A stretch of 64,000 nucleotides of DNA from Gordonia amicalis NBRC 100051 = JCM 11271. Lineage in GTDB: Bacteria; Actinomycetota; Actinomycetes; Mycobacteriales; Mycobacteriaceae. The position numbers were made by a program, and so were the translations under genes. Under the pieces are notes generated by a model. It searched no databases. It was not told where the DNA came from and saw nothing but the letters and a program-made list of their open reading frames with translations. Shown here piece by piece: positions 1 to 10,599 of this stretch (positions are counted from its first letter, which is position 1; each line of letters starts with the position of its first letter). The stretch spans positions 1 through 64,000 of the forward strand of contig NZ_BANS01000034.1 of the NCBI RefSeq assembly GCF_000332995.1, given 5' to 3'.

Positions 1-185
1 GAGGCCGGGGGTGCCGGCGCTGCCGAGGTGGGAGGTGCGGCCGGAGAAGCCGGAGCCGGCTCGGCGCCCGCGAGGCCCTGGCCGACGACAAGCGTCACCA
101 CGGCCACGATGGCCACCACGACGGCCATCGCCGTTCGCCAGGCCACTCCGACACCGAACGGTCGTGAACCACTGTTTCGCCGCAT
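1..185 (-). CDS. Secreted protein, N-terminal part only (runs off the window)
   Basis: Only the first 61 codons are visible; the gene continues past base 1. The ATG (185-183) is preceded by GGAG and, further up, GAAGGAG. The N-terminus has a basic region (MRRN..RPFG), a hydrophobic core at about residues 20-34 and an AGAEPAP-type cleavage region followed by Pro/Ala-rich sequence, so it is an export signal. It lies directly downstream of an antigen-85 mycolyltransferase. In M. tuberculosis the genes at this place are a second antigen-85-like protein and a cutinase-like lipase, so one of these is likely (inference from gene order). The catalytic part is not in the window. Confidence 0.6.
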   Translation of the reverse strand, partial: MRRNSGSRPFGVGVAWRTAMAVVVAIVAVVTLVVGQGLAGAEPAPASPAAPPTSAAPAPPA

Positions 186-388
186 CACTCTCCAGAACTC
201 CTTCGCCCAAGTACAACGGCGTCCGCACATCCTGACCGATTCCCCGTCAGTCACAACGCATCATCAATACCAAACGCCTCAGGAGTTTCTTACACGGGAT
301 TGATGCCCGGTGTCCGAACGCCACGCTGTGACTCGTGAGATTTGTGTGACAGTTGATACCGAAAGCAGGTGGAGCTCTGCATGACACG

Positions 389-425
389 ACGACGCCCCGC
401 CCGGGATTCCCGGACGGGGCGTCGT
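389..425 (-). terminator. Strong hairpin after the mycolyltransferase gene
   Basis: Eighteen-base arms ACGACGCCCCGCCCGGGA and TCCCGGACGGGGCGTCGT pair with a single mismatch and almost no loop. The hairpin sits 30 bases past the mycolyltransferase stop and before the next minus-strand gene, so it should separate the two transcripts. Confidence 0.75.
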
Positions 426-455
426 GATGGCCGTGTCAGGCCGGACCGGTGCCGA

Positions 456-1445
456 TCAGCGGAAGAATCCGCGGTTCTTGGCGTTCCAGACCATGTCCTG
501 CCAGTAACCCCAGGCGTGGGTGCCGTTGGCGTAGTAAGTCATGAGCGGCACGCCCTGGACGAATGCGGCGGCCTCGAAGGCCTTCGACTGGGTGAACGCC
601 AGCAACTCCAGCGTCGAACCCTTGAACAGGTCGTCGAAGACGTTCGGCAGCGCGTTGTACCGACCGAAGAGCCCGTTGCCGGATCCGACGAAGAGCTTCA
701 TGCCACGCATGTTGCCGATGTTCCAGAAGGGATCGTTCTGGAACCAACGCAGGCTCCACGGCGGGCCCCACATCGCGTCGATGTTCCACGGCTTGGGATC
801 GACGTCGAACATGGCCAGACGCAGCGCGGTGCGCATACCGGGTGCGCTCAGGAAGTTGTAGCCCGACAGCGAGCCGGCGCGGTCGAAGTTCTGGCGGTTC
901 TGCGCGCCGATCACGAGGGCGGCATTACCACCCATCGACAGGCCCATGATCGCGTAGCGCTTCGACGGCCCGACGCGGTAACCGCGCCGGTCGAGCTCGC
1001 GGACCAGAGTGTTGCTGATCACGCAGTTCCAGCGGTACCGGTAGGGCTGACCATTGAAATTGCTGGGCGCATCCCAGTCCGTGTAGAAGCTGGCGGGACC
1101 ACCGATGGGTTCGACGACGTTGACGCCGGACTTCACCATCTCCTGGATGTTGGTGTTGATCTCCCAGCCGCTGTAGTCGTACTGGGCGCGCATGCCGTCG
1201 AGCATGATGACGGTCTTGTAGTTGCCGGGCCGCTTCCACGCGCGGACCTTCACATTCGGCATCCCGCAGCCGTTGACCCAGAACTCCTGCTTACCGACCT
1301 GCGTCCCGCCGATGCGGGCGCTGGCCTGTCCGGCGACGACTCCGGTCAGCCCGACAACTGTCAGCACGGCGACCAGTGCGGCGATCAGCCGGTTACCGAT
1401 CCGGCCGCGCGCTGGCCTGCTCGCCTGGGTGGCAGCTTCACGCAT
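456..1445 (-). CDS. fbpA: Antigen-85 type mycolyltransferase
   Basis: Secreted esterase of 329 residues that transfers mycolic acids between trehalose monomycolate and arabinogalactan or another trehalose. Residues 1-43 form a signal peptide (basic start, hydrophobic core 20-37, AxA cleavage region QASA). The nucleophile Ser170 lies in GLSMGG, and the catalytic His is in NGTHAWGYW near the C-terminus. Subtracting the signal peptide puts the Ser at about mature position 127, as in Ag85 proteins. The ATG is preceded by GGGAG. It is the distal member of the cell-wall cluster but has its own long upstream region and a downstream hairpin, so it is probably a separate transcript. The symbol follows synteny with Rv3804c; several paralogs usually exist, so the exact fbp letter is uncertain. 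Confidence 0.93.
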   Translation of the reverse strand: MREAATQASRPARGRIGNRLIAALVAVLTVVGLTGVVAGQASARIGGTQVGKQEFWVNGCGMPNVKVRAWKRPGNYKTVIMLDGMRAQYDYSGWEINTNIQEMVKSGVNVVEPIGGPASFYTDWDAPSNFNGQPYRYRWNCVISNTLVRELDRRGYRVGPSKRYAIMGLSMGGNAALVIGAQNRQNFDRAGSLSGYNFLSAPGMRTALRLAMFDVDPKPWNIDAMWGPPWSLRWFQNDPFWNIGNMRGMKLFVGSGNGLFGRYNALPNVFDDLFKGSTLELLAFTQSKAFEAAAFVQGVPLMTYYANGTHAWGYWQDMVWNAKNRGFFR

Positions 1446-1840
1446 GTACAGAATCTCCCTCTTCAGCCGGTCGAGCTGCGGATTCTCATATCCCGCCGGT
1501 CCCGTCCGGTCCTAGTGCGTCTCACATCTCTCGTCGCCGGCGCAGTGCCGGCGCGACGATGGTTACCGAGCCGATCTCGCATGCGATTCGCCGTCGGCGA
1601 GCCTATTCGATGCCCCCCGGCGTGACAAACCATGTGATTGCGATCACAACCCCGTTACCGAGGGTGTCGCAGCACTCCCGGACACCTCGGTCACGAACGA
1701 ACTATCGGCCCCTGGGCCCGGGACGTTACCGATCCGAGATGTTCGGTGGCAAGTCCTCAGCACAGGACACGTGTTTTCTGTGCTTTTGCCTGGGTTCGTG
1801 TGCCAAGGTCGCGCGCACCCGCGTGAACCCGGATGTCCGA
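1446..1840. other. Intergenic region between aftB and the mycolyltransferase
   Basis: 395 bases without a convincing gene. It holds a perfect CRP-type palindrome at 1633-1648 and presumably the mycolyltransferase promoter. The open frames crossing it have no recognisable protein and run antisense to neighbouring genes. No strong hairpin terminator was seen after aftB. Confidence 0.6.
1633..1648. promoter_or_regulatory. CRP/GlxR-type operator upstream of the mycolyltransferase
   Basis: TGTGATTGCGATCACA matches the CRP/GlxR consensus TGTGA-N6-TCACA with both half-sites perfect. It lies about 190 bases before the mycolyltransferase start and also close to the aftB stop. The likely effect is cAMP-dependent control of mycolyltransferase; whether it activates or represses cannot be told without the start site. 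Confidence 0.65.
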
Positions 1841-3970
1841 CTATCCGGGATTGACCGGCGGGGGCATCTCCAGACCGCACCGGGCGATCTCGTACTCCGG
1901 CTCGCGCTGAATCCGATAGCTGTTGAACGTGAACGCCTGCTTCAGGTTGTGCTTGAAGCGGCTGAACGACCACGGCGCCTCGAAGGAGGCGAACCGGTCC
2001 TTGGTCTCGGGGCACTGGAGGGCCACCTGCGCCTGGCGGACGAGGTCCTCGTCGAGGTATCCCGGCAGGACCGGCTTGCGCGGGTACGCCCCGGCCTCGG
2101 CGACGACCCATTCGCTCGGCAGGATCTTGTCGTGCCCGATACGGCCGTCCTCGAGTCGCTCGGTGTGGGCGGCGAGCGGGTACGCCAGCCCCATCTGATC
2201 GATGACGCGGACGTCGAGCGGCGCGTTCATGCTCGTCATGCCGAGGTTGAGGAAGTAGACGGTCACCTGACGCTTGGCGCCCTGCGGCATGACAGCGGGA
2301 AGTTGCGCGACGTACCACTCGTCGTAGTTGAACGACGGCAGGATGACGCCGCCATCCTCGTGGTACTTGTCGATCTTCTCGACCATCGCACTCATGCGCG
2401 GGTAGGCGAGGTAGTCCTCGGCGGTCACCGGGTTCTCGTTGCCCATGTTCGTCACGTAGAAGCGACGTTCGTCGACGATGCCGCTGCGCCCGATGTCGAT
2501 GCCGGCGTTGGGCAGCACGTTGGCGTGGGTGCTGATCCCCCAGATGAGGACCGTGACCCACAGTCCGGCCATCGCGACCGCGCCGACCAGACCGGCGCGG
2601 GTGCGACGACGTTCGGCCGAGGACACGGTGACGGGTTCCAGATCATCGTCGATGACGGACTTCTGTGAGGCACGACGCCCGAACACGGCACCGAGGTGCG
2701 CGGGGACCGTGAGTGGCACGACCATCAGCGGCAGCAGCGTCACGAAGAGCGGGACGAGCAGCACCCGACCGTGCATGAAGTCGCCGCCCTGACGTATCCA
2801 GTAGACGATCAGGATGAGACCGGCGACCACCACGACGGACACGACCGCGGTCGACGACTGCAGTCGAGCCGACAACGCGGCCAGACGCGAGCGCCACGTC
2901 ACCGCCTCCAGGGAGTCGGTCGGGGTCTCGTCGGCCGCGTCCGCGTTCCGCTTGGCGTCCGCGCGCAGACGGGCACCGACGACCAGGATCACCCCGGCGA
3001 CGACGGCCATCACGACCGGCAGCACCAGCGCGTAGGGGCCGAACAGGTTGGTCAGATAGGAGAGGCCCTGCTCCCACTTGGCGCCGCTGGCGTCCTTCGC
3101 CACCGCGGGGTTGGGGACCAGCAGGGCGTAGTAGCCCATCCGGAAGATCTGGTAGCCCACCGGTAGGGCACCGGCGACGAGGACCACGCCGAGGCGCATC
3201 TTCCAGCCCAGGGGCGCGAAGAAGACCAGGACCAGCACGAGACCGCCGAACACGGCGAGCTCGGGACGGACCAGCGGCGCCAGGCCGGCGGTGAAGGCCA
3301 GGGCGAGCGTCGCCGCCGCCGCGCGGGGTCCGGCGTGGGGACCGCGCCTCACCCAGGCCACCAGCTGACACCACAGCACGGCGGCCCAGAAGATGCAGAG
3401 ACCGTTCTCCAGGCCGCTCGTCGCGAAGTCGCGGGCCGGCGGGATGGCGACGTAGATGATGGCGCCGAACGGGAGGAGCAGGGTCCAGCCGTCACCGGTG
3501 ATACCGCCCAGACGCCTGCCGTAAAGGCGTGCGCTGCCGTACATGGCGATCGGGATGGCGGCGACCGAGCAGACCAGGGCCACCCAGAGCGCGACGTACT
3601 CGAGCTGTCCGTCGGTGATCCAGGCCCAGAACCACAGCAGATAGGTCCACGCGGTCGAGGTGTTGGCCTCCACGCGCTCACCCGCGTTGAACACCGGTCC
3701 GTTGCCGGCGAAGAGGTTGCGCAGGGTACGCAGCACGATCAGGCCGTCGTCGGCGATCCACCGGCGCTGCCAGGCGCCGATCGCGAAGAACGTCGTGACG
3801 GCGACGGCGCCGATCAGGAAGCTGACCGCGGCGAGACGACGCCGGGCGCGACCCGCTGACGACTGCGGACGATCCGTGGTGCGGGGATCTACGACGGCGT
3901 CGGTTCCGCCTTCCGACCGGACACCGTCAGTGGACTGCAGACCGTCAATTGACTGCATAGACCGCGACAC
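1841..3970 (-). CDS. aftB: Terminal beta-(1->2) arabinofuranosyltransferase of arabinogalactan
   Basis: A 709-residue polytopic membrane glycosyltransferase (GT-C fold) that caps arabinan chains using decaprenylphosphoryl arabinose. About ten hydrophobic segments occupy residues 45-490, the first extracytoplasmic loop has the acidic pair WIADDGLI typical of GT-C enzymes, and a soluble periplasmic domain fills the C-terminal third. The start overlaps the end of ubiA by 26 bases, implying translational coupling; the in-frame ATG four codons on (3958) is an alternative. Position after ubiA matches Rv3805c. Identity rests on family appearance plus conserved gene order. Confidence 0.9.
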   Translation of the reverse strand: MSRSMQSIDGLQSTDGVRSEGGTDAVVDPRTTDRPQSSAGRARRRLAAVSFLIGAVAVTTFFAIGAWQRRWIADDGLIVLRTLRNLFAGNGPVFNAGERVEANTSTAWTYLLWFWAWITDGQLEYVALWVALVCSVAAIPIAMYGSARLYGRRLGGITGDGWTLLLPFGAIIYVAIPPARDFATSGLENGLCIFWAAVLWCQLVAWVRRGPHAGPRAAAATLALAFTAGLAPLVRPELAVFGGLVLVLVFFAPLGWKMRLGVVLVAGALPVGYQIFRMGYYALLVPNPAVAKDASGAKWEQGLSYLTNLFGPYALVLPVVMAVVAGVILVVGARLRADAKRNADAADETPTDSLEAVTWRSRLAALSARLQSSTAVVSVVVVAGLILIVYWIRQGGDFMHGRVLLVPLFVTLLPLMVVPLTVPAHLGAVFGRRASQKSVIDDDLEPVTVSSAERRRTRAGLVGAVAMAGLWVTVLIWGISTHANVLPNAGIDIGRSGIVDERRFYVTNMGNENPVTAEDYLAYPRMSAMVEKIDKYHEDGGVILPSFNYDEWYVAQLPAVMPQGAKRQVTVYFLNLGMTSMNAPLDVRVIDQMGLAYPLAAHTERLEDGRIGHDKILPSEWVVAEAGAYPRKPVLPGYLDEDLVRQAQVALQCPETKDRFASFEAPWSFSRFKHNLKQAFTFNSYRIQREPEYEIARCGLEMPPPVNPG

Positions 3971-4871
3971 CCACGCATACTAACCAGGCCACGGCCAGCA
4001 GCTGCAGTACACGGTCGCCGAGGGCGATCTCCTCGGGTTCGCCCGCCGCGCCACCGTCGACGTCGACGGCGTAGCGCAGGATCGCGACCGTGAACGGCAC
4101 CATCGACACCGCGTAGGCGACGTTGCTGTCGTGGCCGTTGTCACCGCCCTTGTCGAACGCCCAGAGCCCGTAGAAGATGACCACGGCCGTGGCCGACAGT
4201 GTCCAGACGAAGCGCAGGTAGGTCGTGGTGTAGTACTGCAGCGCCTTGCGGATCTTGGCGCCGGTGCGCTCGGCGAGTTGCAGTTCGGCGTACCGCTTAC
4301 CCGCGGCCATGAACAGCGAACCGAAGGCCATGACCAGCAGGAACCACTGCGAGAGCTCGATCTCGGCGGCCACGCCACCGGCGATCGCGCGCAGCAGGAA
4401 GCCCGACGACACGATGCAGATGTCGATGACTGCCTGGTTCTTCAGACCGAAGCAGTAGCCGAGCTGGATGACGAGGTAGATCGCGATGACGACCGCGGTC
4501 TGCCAGTTCGCGAGGAACGCGACGCCGATCGAGCCGGCGAGCAGCACCGACGCGAGCGCGTAGGCCAGCGGGACCGGGACCACCCCGGCCGCGATCGGCC
4601 GGAACCGCTTGGTCGGGTGATTGCGATCGGACTCGACATCCATGGCGTCGTTGACCAGGTAGATGCTCGACGCGGCGAGACAGAACGCGATGAAGGCGAT
4701 GCCGGCGTCGGCCAGCACCGACAGCTCGGTGATGTTGCCCGCCGCCAGCGGTGCGGCGAGCACCAGGACGTTCTTCACCCACTGCCGCAGACGGATCGCC
4801 TTGATCAGCCCGGTGGTCAGGTTCTTCGGCGGCCCGGCGACCTTCCCGTGCTCGATCGGCTCCTCGCTCAT
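3945..4871 (-). CDS. ubiA: Decaprenyl-phosphate 5-phosphoribosyltransferase (DPPR synthase)
   Basis: A 308-residue UbiA-superfamily membrane prenyltransferase that moves phosphoribose from PRPP to decaprenyl phosphate, the first step toward the arabinose donor DPA. The first Asp-rich motif is NDAMDVESD at residues 74-82, followed by HPTKRFRPIAAG, and about nine membrane spans follow. The start ATGA overlaps the stop of the phosphatase gene. This product is the substrate of the adjacent phosphatase, and the final sugar feeds aftB, so the operon order follows the pathway. Corresponds to Rv3806c by synteny. Confidence 0.93.
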   Translation of the reverse strand: MSEEPIEHGKVAGPPKNLTTGLIKAIRLRQWVKNVLVLAAPLAAGNITELSVLADAGIAFIAFCLAASSIYLVNDAMDVESDRNHPTKRFRPIAAGVVPVPLAYALASVLLAGSIGVAFLANWQTAVVIAIYLVIQLGYCFGLKNQAVIDICIVSSGFLLRAIAGGVAAEIELSQWFLLVMAFGSLFMAAGKRYAELQLAERTGAKIRKALQYYTTTYLRFVWTLSATAVVIFYGLWAFDKGGDNGHDSNVAYAVSMVPFTVAILRYAVDVDGGAAGEPEEIALGDRVLQLLAVAWLVCVGVAVYAVN

Positions 4872-5626
4872 GCACTCTCCCTGTGTCGTGTCACCCGCGC
4901 GATGACGGGGGACGCGGCGAGTCGCAGCGGCCCGCCGGGCACTGCGGCCGTGAGGCCGAGCCGCGTCAGGACGCGCGCCGCGCGACGGGCACGTCCTGAG
5001 GCCGGAGCATTCCGGGTGGGTTCGAGCAGCACCTTATCGCCCGCGATGACGGCCGCTGCGCTCGCGGCACCGATCGCGGCGCCCGCGGTGACGTCCGTCG
5101 GGTAGTGAACACCGAGCACCAGGCGTGACAGGAGCATCGGCGGCACGAGCGCGGCGGGCAGCACCCGGGCGTCCCAGCCGGCCGCCCGGCCGATGAGGAT
5201 CGCGGCCGCGGTGGTCGAGGTGGCGTGCGACGACGGGAAGCTCAGCTTGCTCGGCGTGGACACCCCGATGTCGATCGCGGGATGTGCCGGCCGCGGCCGG
5301 CGCACGATGCGCTTGATGATCACCGACGCCGCATGCGCGCCGAAGGCACCCACACCGGCTTCGATCCACAGCTGCTGGGAGCGCACGTCGCCGCGGGCAC
5401 GCGCCAGCGTCCAGCCGGCCCCGGAGATGGCCAGCCATCCCAGCGCGTGCTCGCCGAAGTGCGACAGACCACGCGCCGCCGACCGCACACCCGGCCGGGA
5501 ACCGATGCCCGACTGGATGGCGACGAGGACCTTCTCTTCACCCGCGAGGGGTCTGGGGGCGTGGTCGGCCGGGAGCTTCATCGACTCGTCGACCTCCACC
5601 TCGGGACTACTCGATTCCGAAGACAA
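4868..5626 (-). CDS. PAP2-family phosphatase, probable decaprenylphosphoryl-5-phosphoribose phosphatase
   Basis: A 252-residue membrane protein with the three PAP2 signatures: K105 to RP112-113 (KRIVRRPRP), PSSH at 131-134 and SRLVLGVHYPTD at 167-178. In the conserved cell-wall cluster the equivalent Rv3807c is proposed to dephosphorylate DPPR to decaprenylphosphoryl ribose before epimerisation. It overlaps glfT2 by 20 bases upstream and ubiA by 4 bases downstream, so it is translated as part of the operon. The family is certain from the motifs; the exact substrate is inferred from context. Confidence 0.88.
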   Translation of the reverse strand: MSSESSSPEVEVDESMKLPADHAPRPLAGEEKVLVAIQSGIGSRPGVRSAARGLSHFGEHALGWLAISGAGWTLARARGDVRSQQLWIEAGVGAFGAHAASVIIKRIVRRPRPAHPAIDIGVSTPSKLSFPSSHATSTTAAAILIGRAAGWDARVLPAALVPPMLLSRLVLGVHYPTDVTAGAAIGAASAAAVIAGDKVLLEPTRNAPASGRARRAARVLTRLGLTAAVPGGPLRLAASPVIARVTRHRESA

Positions 5627-7550
5627 CCGCCCAGCTCTCCTTACTGGTCAACTCACGATGTGCGGCACGGTACTGCTGTTTCATGTCGCCGAACTTCTCC
5701 TGAAGCTCCTTGATCAGCGCGAAATGCTCACGTGCGAGAGCGATCATCTTCTCGCGATCACGCTGCCGGTACACCACTCCCCGGCCGTCGGCCGTGGTGA
5801 CGGTGACACCGTCGACGCGTCCGAGCGAGAACCAGCGCGCCTCGATCGGCGGGTAGTTCGCCTGCGGTACCTCATGATGCCGGGGGTCGGCGGGCCGGGC
5901 GTTGTTGACCACCGCGGCGGTCAGCGCCTTGACCTTGCTGATCGGGTTCAGCGGGATCGCCGTACCCAGATGCGTCGCCTCGCCGGACGTCCGCGGCAGC
6001 TCGGTCGCCGACGGCAACACCACCGCGTCCGGGTACTCCTTGCGCATCGCCGCCACCTTGGGCAGCGCGGTCGGCAGCAGGCTGCGGATGTGCTCGGGAC
6101 CGGCGAGGAAGTCGCGGATCGCCTCGTTCTGGATGGCGACGGTCGAATACTCAAGGCACAGAAGATGTTTCGCGGTCGCTTTGGTCATCGAGCGCAGGAT
6201 GCCCTTGATGGGTCCGTCATGGTGGATCGACGCGACGACGAGACGGTTGCGCAGGTGGAAATACGCCTGCCAGTCGATGGCGTCGTCCTTGTCGCTCCAC
6301 GCCATGTGCCAGATCGCGATGCCCGGGATGGTGGCCGTCGGATAGCCGGCCCGAGCCGCGCGGAGCGCGAACTCCCAGTCGTCCCACTTGATGAACAGCG
6401 GCATCGGCAGGCCGACGGTCTCGGCGCACTCCCGGGGGATCATGCACATCCACCAGCCGTTGCCCTCGACATCGATCCGGCGATGCAGGTTCTTCGAGTT
6501 CTTGCGGTCACGCAGCGGGTGTTCGGAGAAGTTGTGGTCGTACTCGACGAACGGCGCCGCGGTCCACATGAAGGTGTCGCGGCGGATCACCTCACCCATG
6601 CAGTGCAGATGACTGCGGTCCTGCAGGTTGAGCATCTGCCCGCCGACGAGCATGGGGGACTTGGCGAATCGTGACATCGCGAGCGCGCGCAGGATCGAGT
6701 CCGGCTCGATGGCGATGTCGTCGTCCATGTAGAGGATGTACGGCGAATCGGTGAGTCGCAGCGCCTCGTACATGATGCGCGCGTAGCCGCCGGAACCGCC
6801 CAGGTTGCCCTGGTCGAAGATGTGGAGACGATCCCCGAGAGCCGCTGCGGCCTCGGAATATCCGGGCTCGTCGACCACCTTCTTGGTGCCCTGGTCGGGC
6901 ATCATGACCGCGTCGATGACCTCGTCGACCATCGGGTCGGAGGTCAAGGCGGCCAACGCATTCACCGCGTCGGTGGGACGGTTGAAGGTCGGGATGCCGA
7001 CGGTCACGCGCTTGGTGTCGGCGTCCGAGATCGGCGCATCGATCGGCGAAAACCAACCGGCGGAGACGATCTCGGTGTCGGTGTCGGTGGTGATGTCGAA
7101 CCAGATCCAGCCACCGTCCTCGAAGGGACCGAGGTCGAGCTCGAACTCGGCCACACCGCGGCCGTTCTCGTCGGTGGCGATCAGGTCGCCACCGATGCCG
7201 ATGCGCGAACCGTCGATCTTGGAGCGGTAGAGGTCGACGCGAGCGGTGCCGACCACCTCCACGCGCAGCACCACCGAGTCCAGGATGCTCCAGCGTCGCC
7301 AGTAGGCGGCCGCGAAGGCGTTGAAGTAGGTCTCGAAGCTGACCTCGGATTCGCCGCCGAGCAGCACCGATGTCCGGCTCGGCGCGTGCGCACGCCGGTG
7401 ATTGGAGTCCGACTCGAGCAGGTACAGCGACCGCACGTCGAGCGGCTCACCCGGGCGCGGGAAGATGACGCGCTGCAGAAGGGATTTCGCCTTCGACGGC
7501 CCGGTGCCCGCCTCGGGGATCTCGGACTGATTCACGGGGGTCACCGTCAT
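5607..7550 (-). CDS. glfT2: Bifunctional galactofuranosyltransferase GlfT2
   Basis: A 647-residue GT2-family polymerase that builds the galactan of arabinogalactan with alternating beta-1,5 and beta-1,6 galactofuranose from UDP-Galf. It has an N-terminal beta-barrel domain (about 1-175), a GT-A domain starting at RVTVGIPTFNRP, the metal-binding DDD at 276-278 (MDDDI), the acceptor-side WDDWE at 389-393 and the metal His near 415 (IWHMAW). A helical C-terminal domain follows. The ATG starts on the base next to the glf stop, with no gap, so donor synthesis and use are co-expressed. Length and order match Rv3808c. Confidence 0.95.
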   Translation of the reverse strand: MTVTPVNQSEIPEAGTGPSKAKSLLQRVIFPRPGEPLDVRSLYLLESDSNHRRAHAPSRTSVLLGGESEVSFETYFNAFAAAYWRRWSILDSVVLRVEVVGTARVDLYRSKIDGSRIGIGGDLIATDENGRGVAEFELDLGPFEDGGWIWFDITTDTDTEIVSAGWFSPIDAPISDADTKRVTVGIPTFNRPTDAVNALAALTSDPMVDEVIDAVMMPDQGTKKVVDEPGYSEAAAALGDRLHIFDQGNLGGSGGYARIMYEALRLTDSPYILYMDDDIAIEPDSILRALAMSRFAKSPMLVGGQMLNLQDRSHLHCMGEVIRRDTFMWTAAPFVEYDHNFSEHPLRDRKNSKNLHRRIDVEGNGWWMCMIPRECAETVGLPMPLFIKWDDWEFALRAARAGYPTATIPGIAIWHMAWSDKDDAIDWQAYFHLRNRLVVASIHHDGPIKGILRSMTKATAKHLLCLEYSTVAIQNEAIRDFLAGPEHIRSLLPTALPKVAAMRKEYPDAVVLPSATELPRTSGEATHLGTAIPLNPISKVKALTAAVVNNARPADPRHHEVPQANYPPIEARWFSLGRVDGVTVTTADGRGVVYRQRDREKMIALAREHFALIKELQEKFGDMKQQYRAAHRELTSKESWAVVFGIE

Positions 7551-8791
<1,241 letters not shown>

Positions 8792-8898
8792 TTCGCCGAG
8801 CCACGGGGGACGGCGTTCCGTCGCCGGGTAATCTTCGACCGTCGGTCTGCAGCCATCGGGCCCGTTCCTCTGTACTTCTTCAGTAGTTCGGGGCCCCT

Positions 8899-9645
8899 GT
8901 GACGTCATCGCCTGAGATATCGGCACCTCTGATCGGCGCACCGCCTCGTGCCGCGGTGCCCGACATCACCGACATCGTGGTGGTGGTCCCCGCCCACAAC
9001 GAGCGGGCACTCCTCCCCTCTTGCCTCACCGCACTCGACGCCGCGGTCGCGGGAGTTCGAGTATCGGTGCAGGTGATCGTCGTGCTCGACTCCTGTGACG
9101 ACGACTCCGCCGAGATCGTGCCCGACCACGTGACGACCCTGCACGTCGCCGCGAGGTGCGTGGGCACCGCGCGACGGGAGGGCTTCGGGGCAGCTGCACC
9201 CACGCCTGCCGACACCACCTGGTTCGCGACGACCGATGCCGACTCGGTGGTGCCGCCCGATTGGCTGCGCACCCACGTGCAGGCCGCCGGGTCGGGTGCC
9301 GACGCTTTCGTCGGCATCATCACGCCGGACGGCTTCGACGGATGGCCGCCGGGAACCGCGACGACGTTCGCCCGCAGCTACGACGCCCGGCCCGGGCACC
9401 AGCACGTGCACGGGGCGAACCTGGGGGTGCGTGCGAGCGCCTACGCCGCCGCCGGCGGATTCCGGGATCTGGACGCGCACGAAGACGTCGACCTGGTCCG
9501 TCGACTCCAGGAAACCGCGGCACACATCGTGTGGGGCGCGGAGGCCCCAGTGCTCACGTCGACGCGGCGAAGCGGCCGGACCGTCGACGGTTTCGCGTCC
9601 TACTTGCGCCAACTCGCCGACCGGACTCCCGGTGGGAGCAGATGA
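8899..9645 (+). CDS. Family-2 glycosyltransferase
   Basis: A 248-residue soluble GT-A glycosyltransferase. The nucleotide-binding start is VVVPAHNERALLPSC, the metal-binding acidic motif is TTDADS near residue 115, and DAHEDVDLVRR resembles the catalytic ED region of GT2 enzymes. There are no membrane segments. The GTG at 8899 is the first in-frame start with good context, though no strong ribosome site precedes it. It is the first gene of a four-gene coupled unit with acyl-CoA dehydrogenase-like, PIG-L and methyltransferase proteins. The donor and acceptor are unknown. Confidence 0.85.
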   Translation: MTSSPEISAPLIGAPPRAAVPDITDIVVVVPAHNERALLPSCLTALDAAVAGVRVSVQVIVVLDSCDDDSAEIVPDHVTTLHVAARCVGTARREGFGAAAPTPADTTWFATTDADSVVPPDWLRTHVQAAGSGADAFVGIITPDGFDGWPPGTATTFARSYDARPGHQHVHGANLGVRASAYAAAGGFRDLDAHEDVDLVRRLQETAAHIVWGAEAPVLTSTRRSGRTVDGFASYLRQLADRTPGGSR

Positions 9646-10589
9646 GTACCGACGCCGCACGCACGATCGTCGACTCCCCCGGGTTCGCACTGCCGCGACC
9701 CGGCGCGGGCGCGACGCTCGAGCGTTTCGCCGCTCTCACCCTCTTGTGCTCCGAGGACATCAGCACCGGACGTCTCGTCGAGGCGCACGCCGACGCGGAC
9801 GCCATCCTCGGCGAGATCGTCGGCGGCGCGGTCCGACCCGGCGAGTTCTGGGGCGTCTGGGCCGCTCAACCACCCGGCACCCGGGTCGACGCACGGCGGG
9901 TGGGCGACGGATTCGAGCTCGACGGGGTCAAGGAGTGGTGCTCCGGCGCGGGTTCGTGCACCCACGCGCTCGTCACCGCCGCGACCGTGGACGGCAACCG
10001 CCTGTTCGCCGTCGACCTGCGGCAACCCGGCGTATCCGCCGACCTCTCCGTCTGGCACAGCACCGGTATGCGCGCCACCGACACCGGGACCGTCACCTTT
10101 CACGCGGTGCCCGCCACACCGGTGGGCGAGGTCGGCGCCTATCTCGACCGTCCCGGATTCTGGCATGGCGGGATGGGTGTCGCGGCGTGCTGGTTCGGTG
10201 GCGCGCGCCGCGTCGCGCGTCCTCTGTACCGCGCACTGACCCGCAACGACGACCCCCTGCTGCGGATGCACGCCGGTGCGGTGGATGCACAGCTCGCCAC
10301 CGGGTGGGCCGCGATCGAGGCTGCTGCTCGCCTGATCGACGCCGACCCGACCGGGCCGTCGCAGCGGCACGCCTTCGGTCTGCGGTGGACAATCGAGCAG
10401 ATCGCCACCGCGGTCGTCGACCGGGTCGGTCGTGCACTCGGGCCCGGGCCGCTGGTCGCCGACCCGGATCACGCGCGGGCGGTAGCCGACCTCACCGTCT
10501 ACATCCGGCAATCACACGCCGACGCCGACCTCGCGGTTCTCGGGTCCCTCGTCGACGACCGGATCCCGGGTCCCGGGCAGGATTTCTGA
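9642..10589 (+). CDS. Acyl-CoA dehydrogenase-like protein
   Basis: A 315-residue protein resembling acyl-CoA dehydrogenases but shorter than the usual 380. The ATGA start overlaps the glycosyltransferase stop. The middle domain has the flavin-side pattern (VKEWCSGAGSCTHALVTA, then STGMRATDTGTVTFHAVP), and a helical C-terminal part carries GVAACWFGGARRVA. The usual catalytic-Glu helix near the C-terminus is hard to recognise and the N-terminal helical domain is trimmed, so it may act on a carrier-bound or sugar-linked acyl group rather than a CoA ester. Its genetic coupling to PIG-L and glycosyltransferase genes suggests a biosynthetic rather than beta-oxidation role (inference). Confidence 0.78.
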   Translation: MSTDAARTIVDSPGFALPRPGAGATLERFAALTLLCSEDISTGRLVEAHADADAILGEIVGGAVRPGEFWGVWAAQPPGTRVDARRVGDGFELDGVKEWCSGAGSCTHALVTAATVDGNRLFAVDLRQPGVSADLSVWHSTGMRATDTGTVTFHAVPATPVGEVGAYLDRPGFWHGGMGVAACWFGGARRVARPLYRALTRNDDPLLRMHAGAVDAQLATGWAAIEAAARLIDADPTGPSQRHAFGLRWTIEQIATAVVDRVGRALGPGPLVADPDHARAVADLTVYIRQSHADADLAVLGSLVDDRIPGPGQDF

Positions 10590-10599
10590 GGGAGAGATC

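Noticed and set aside
369-1625. A 418-codon plus-strand frame opposite the mycolyltransferase
   Set aside because: It is the reverse complement of a certain gene and has no signal peptide or domain; high-GC DNA keeps such antisense frames open.
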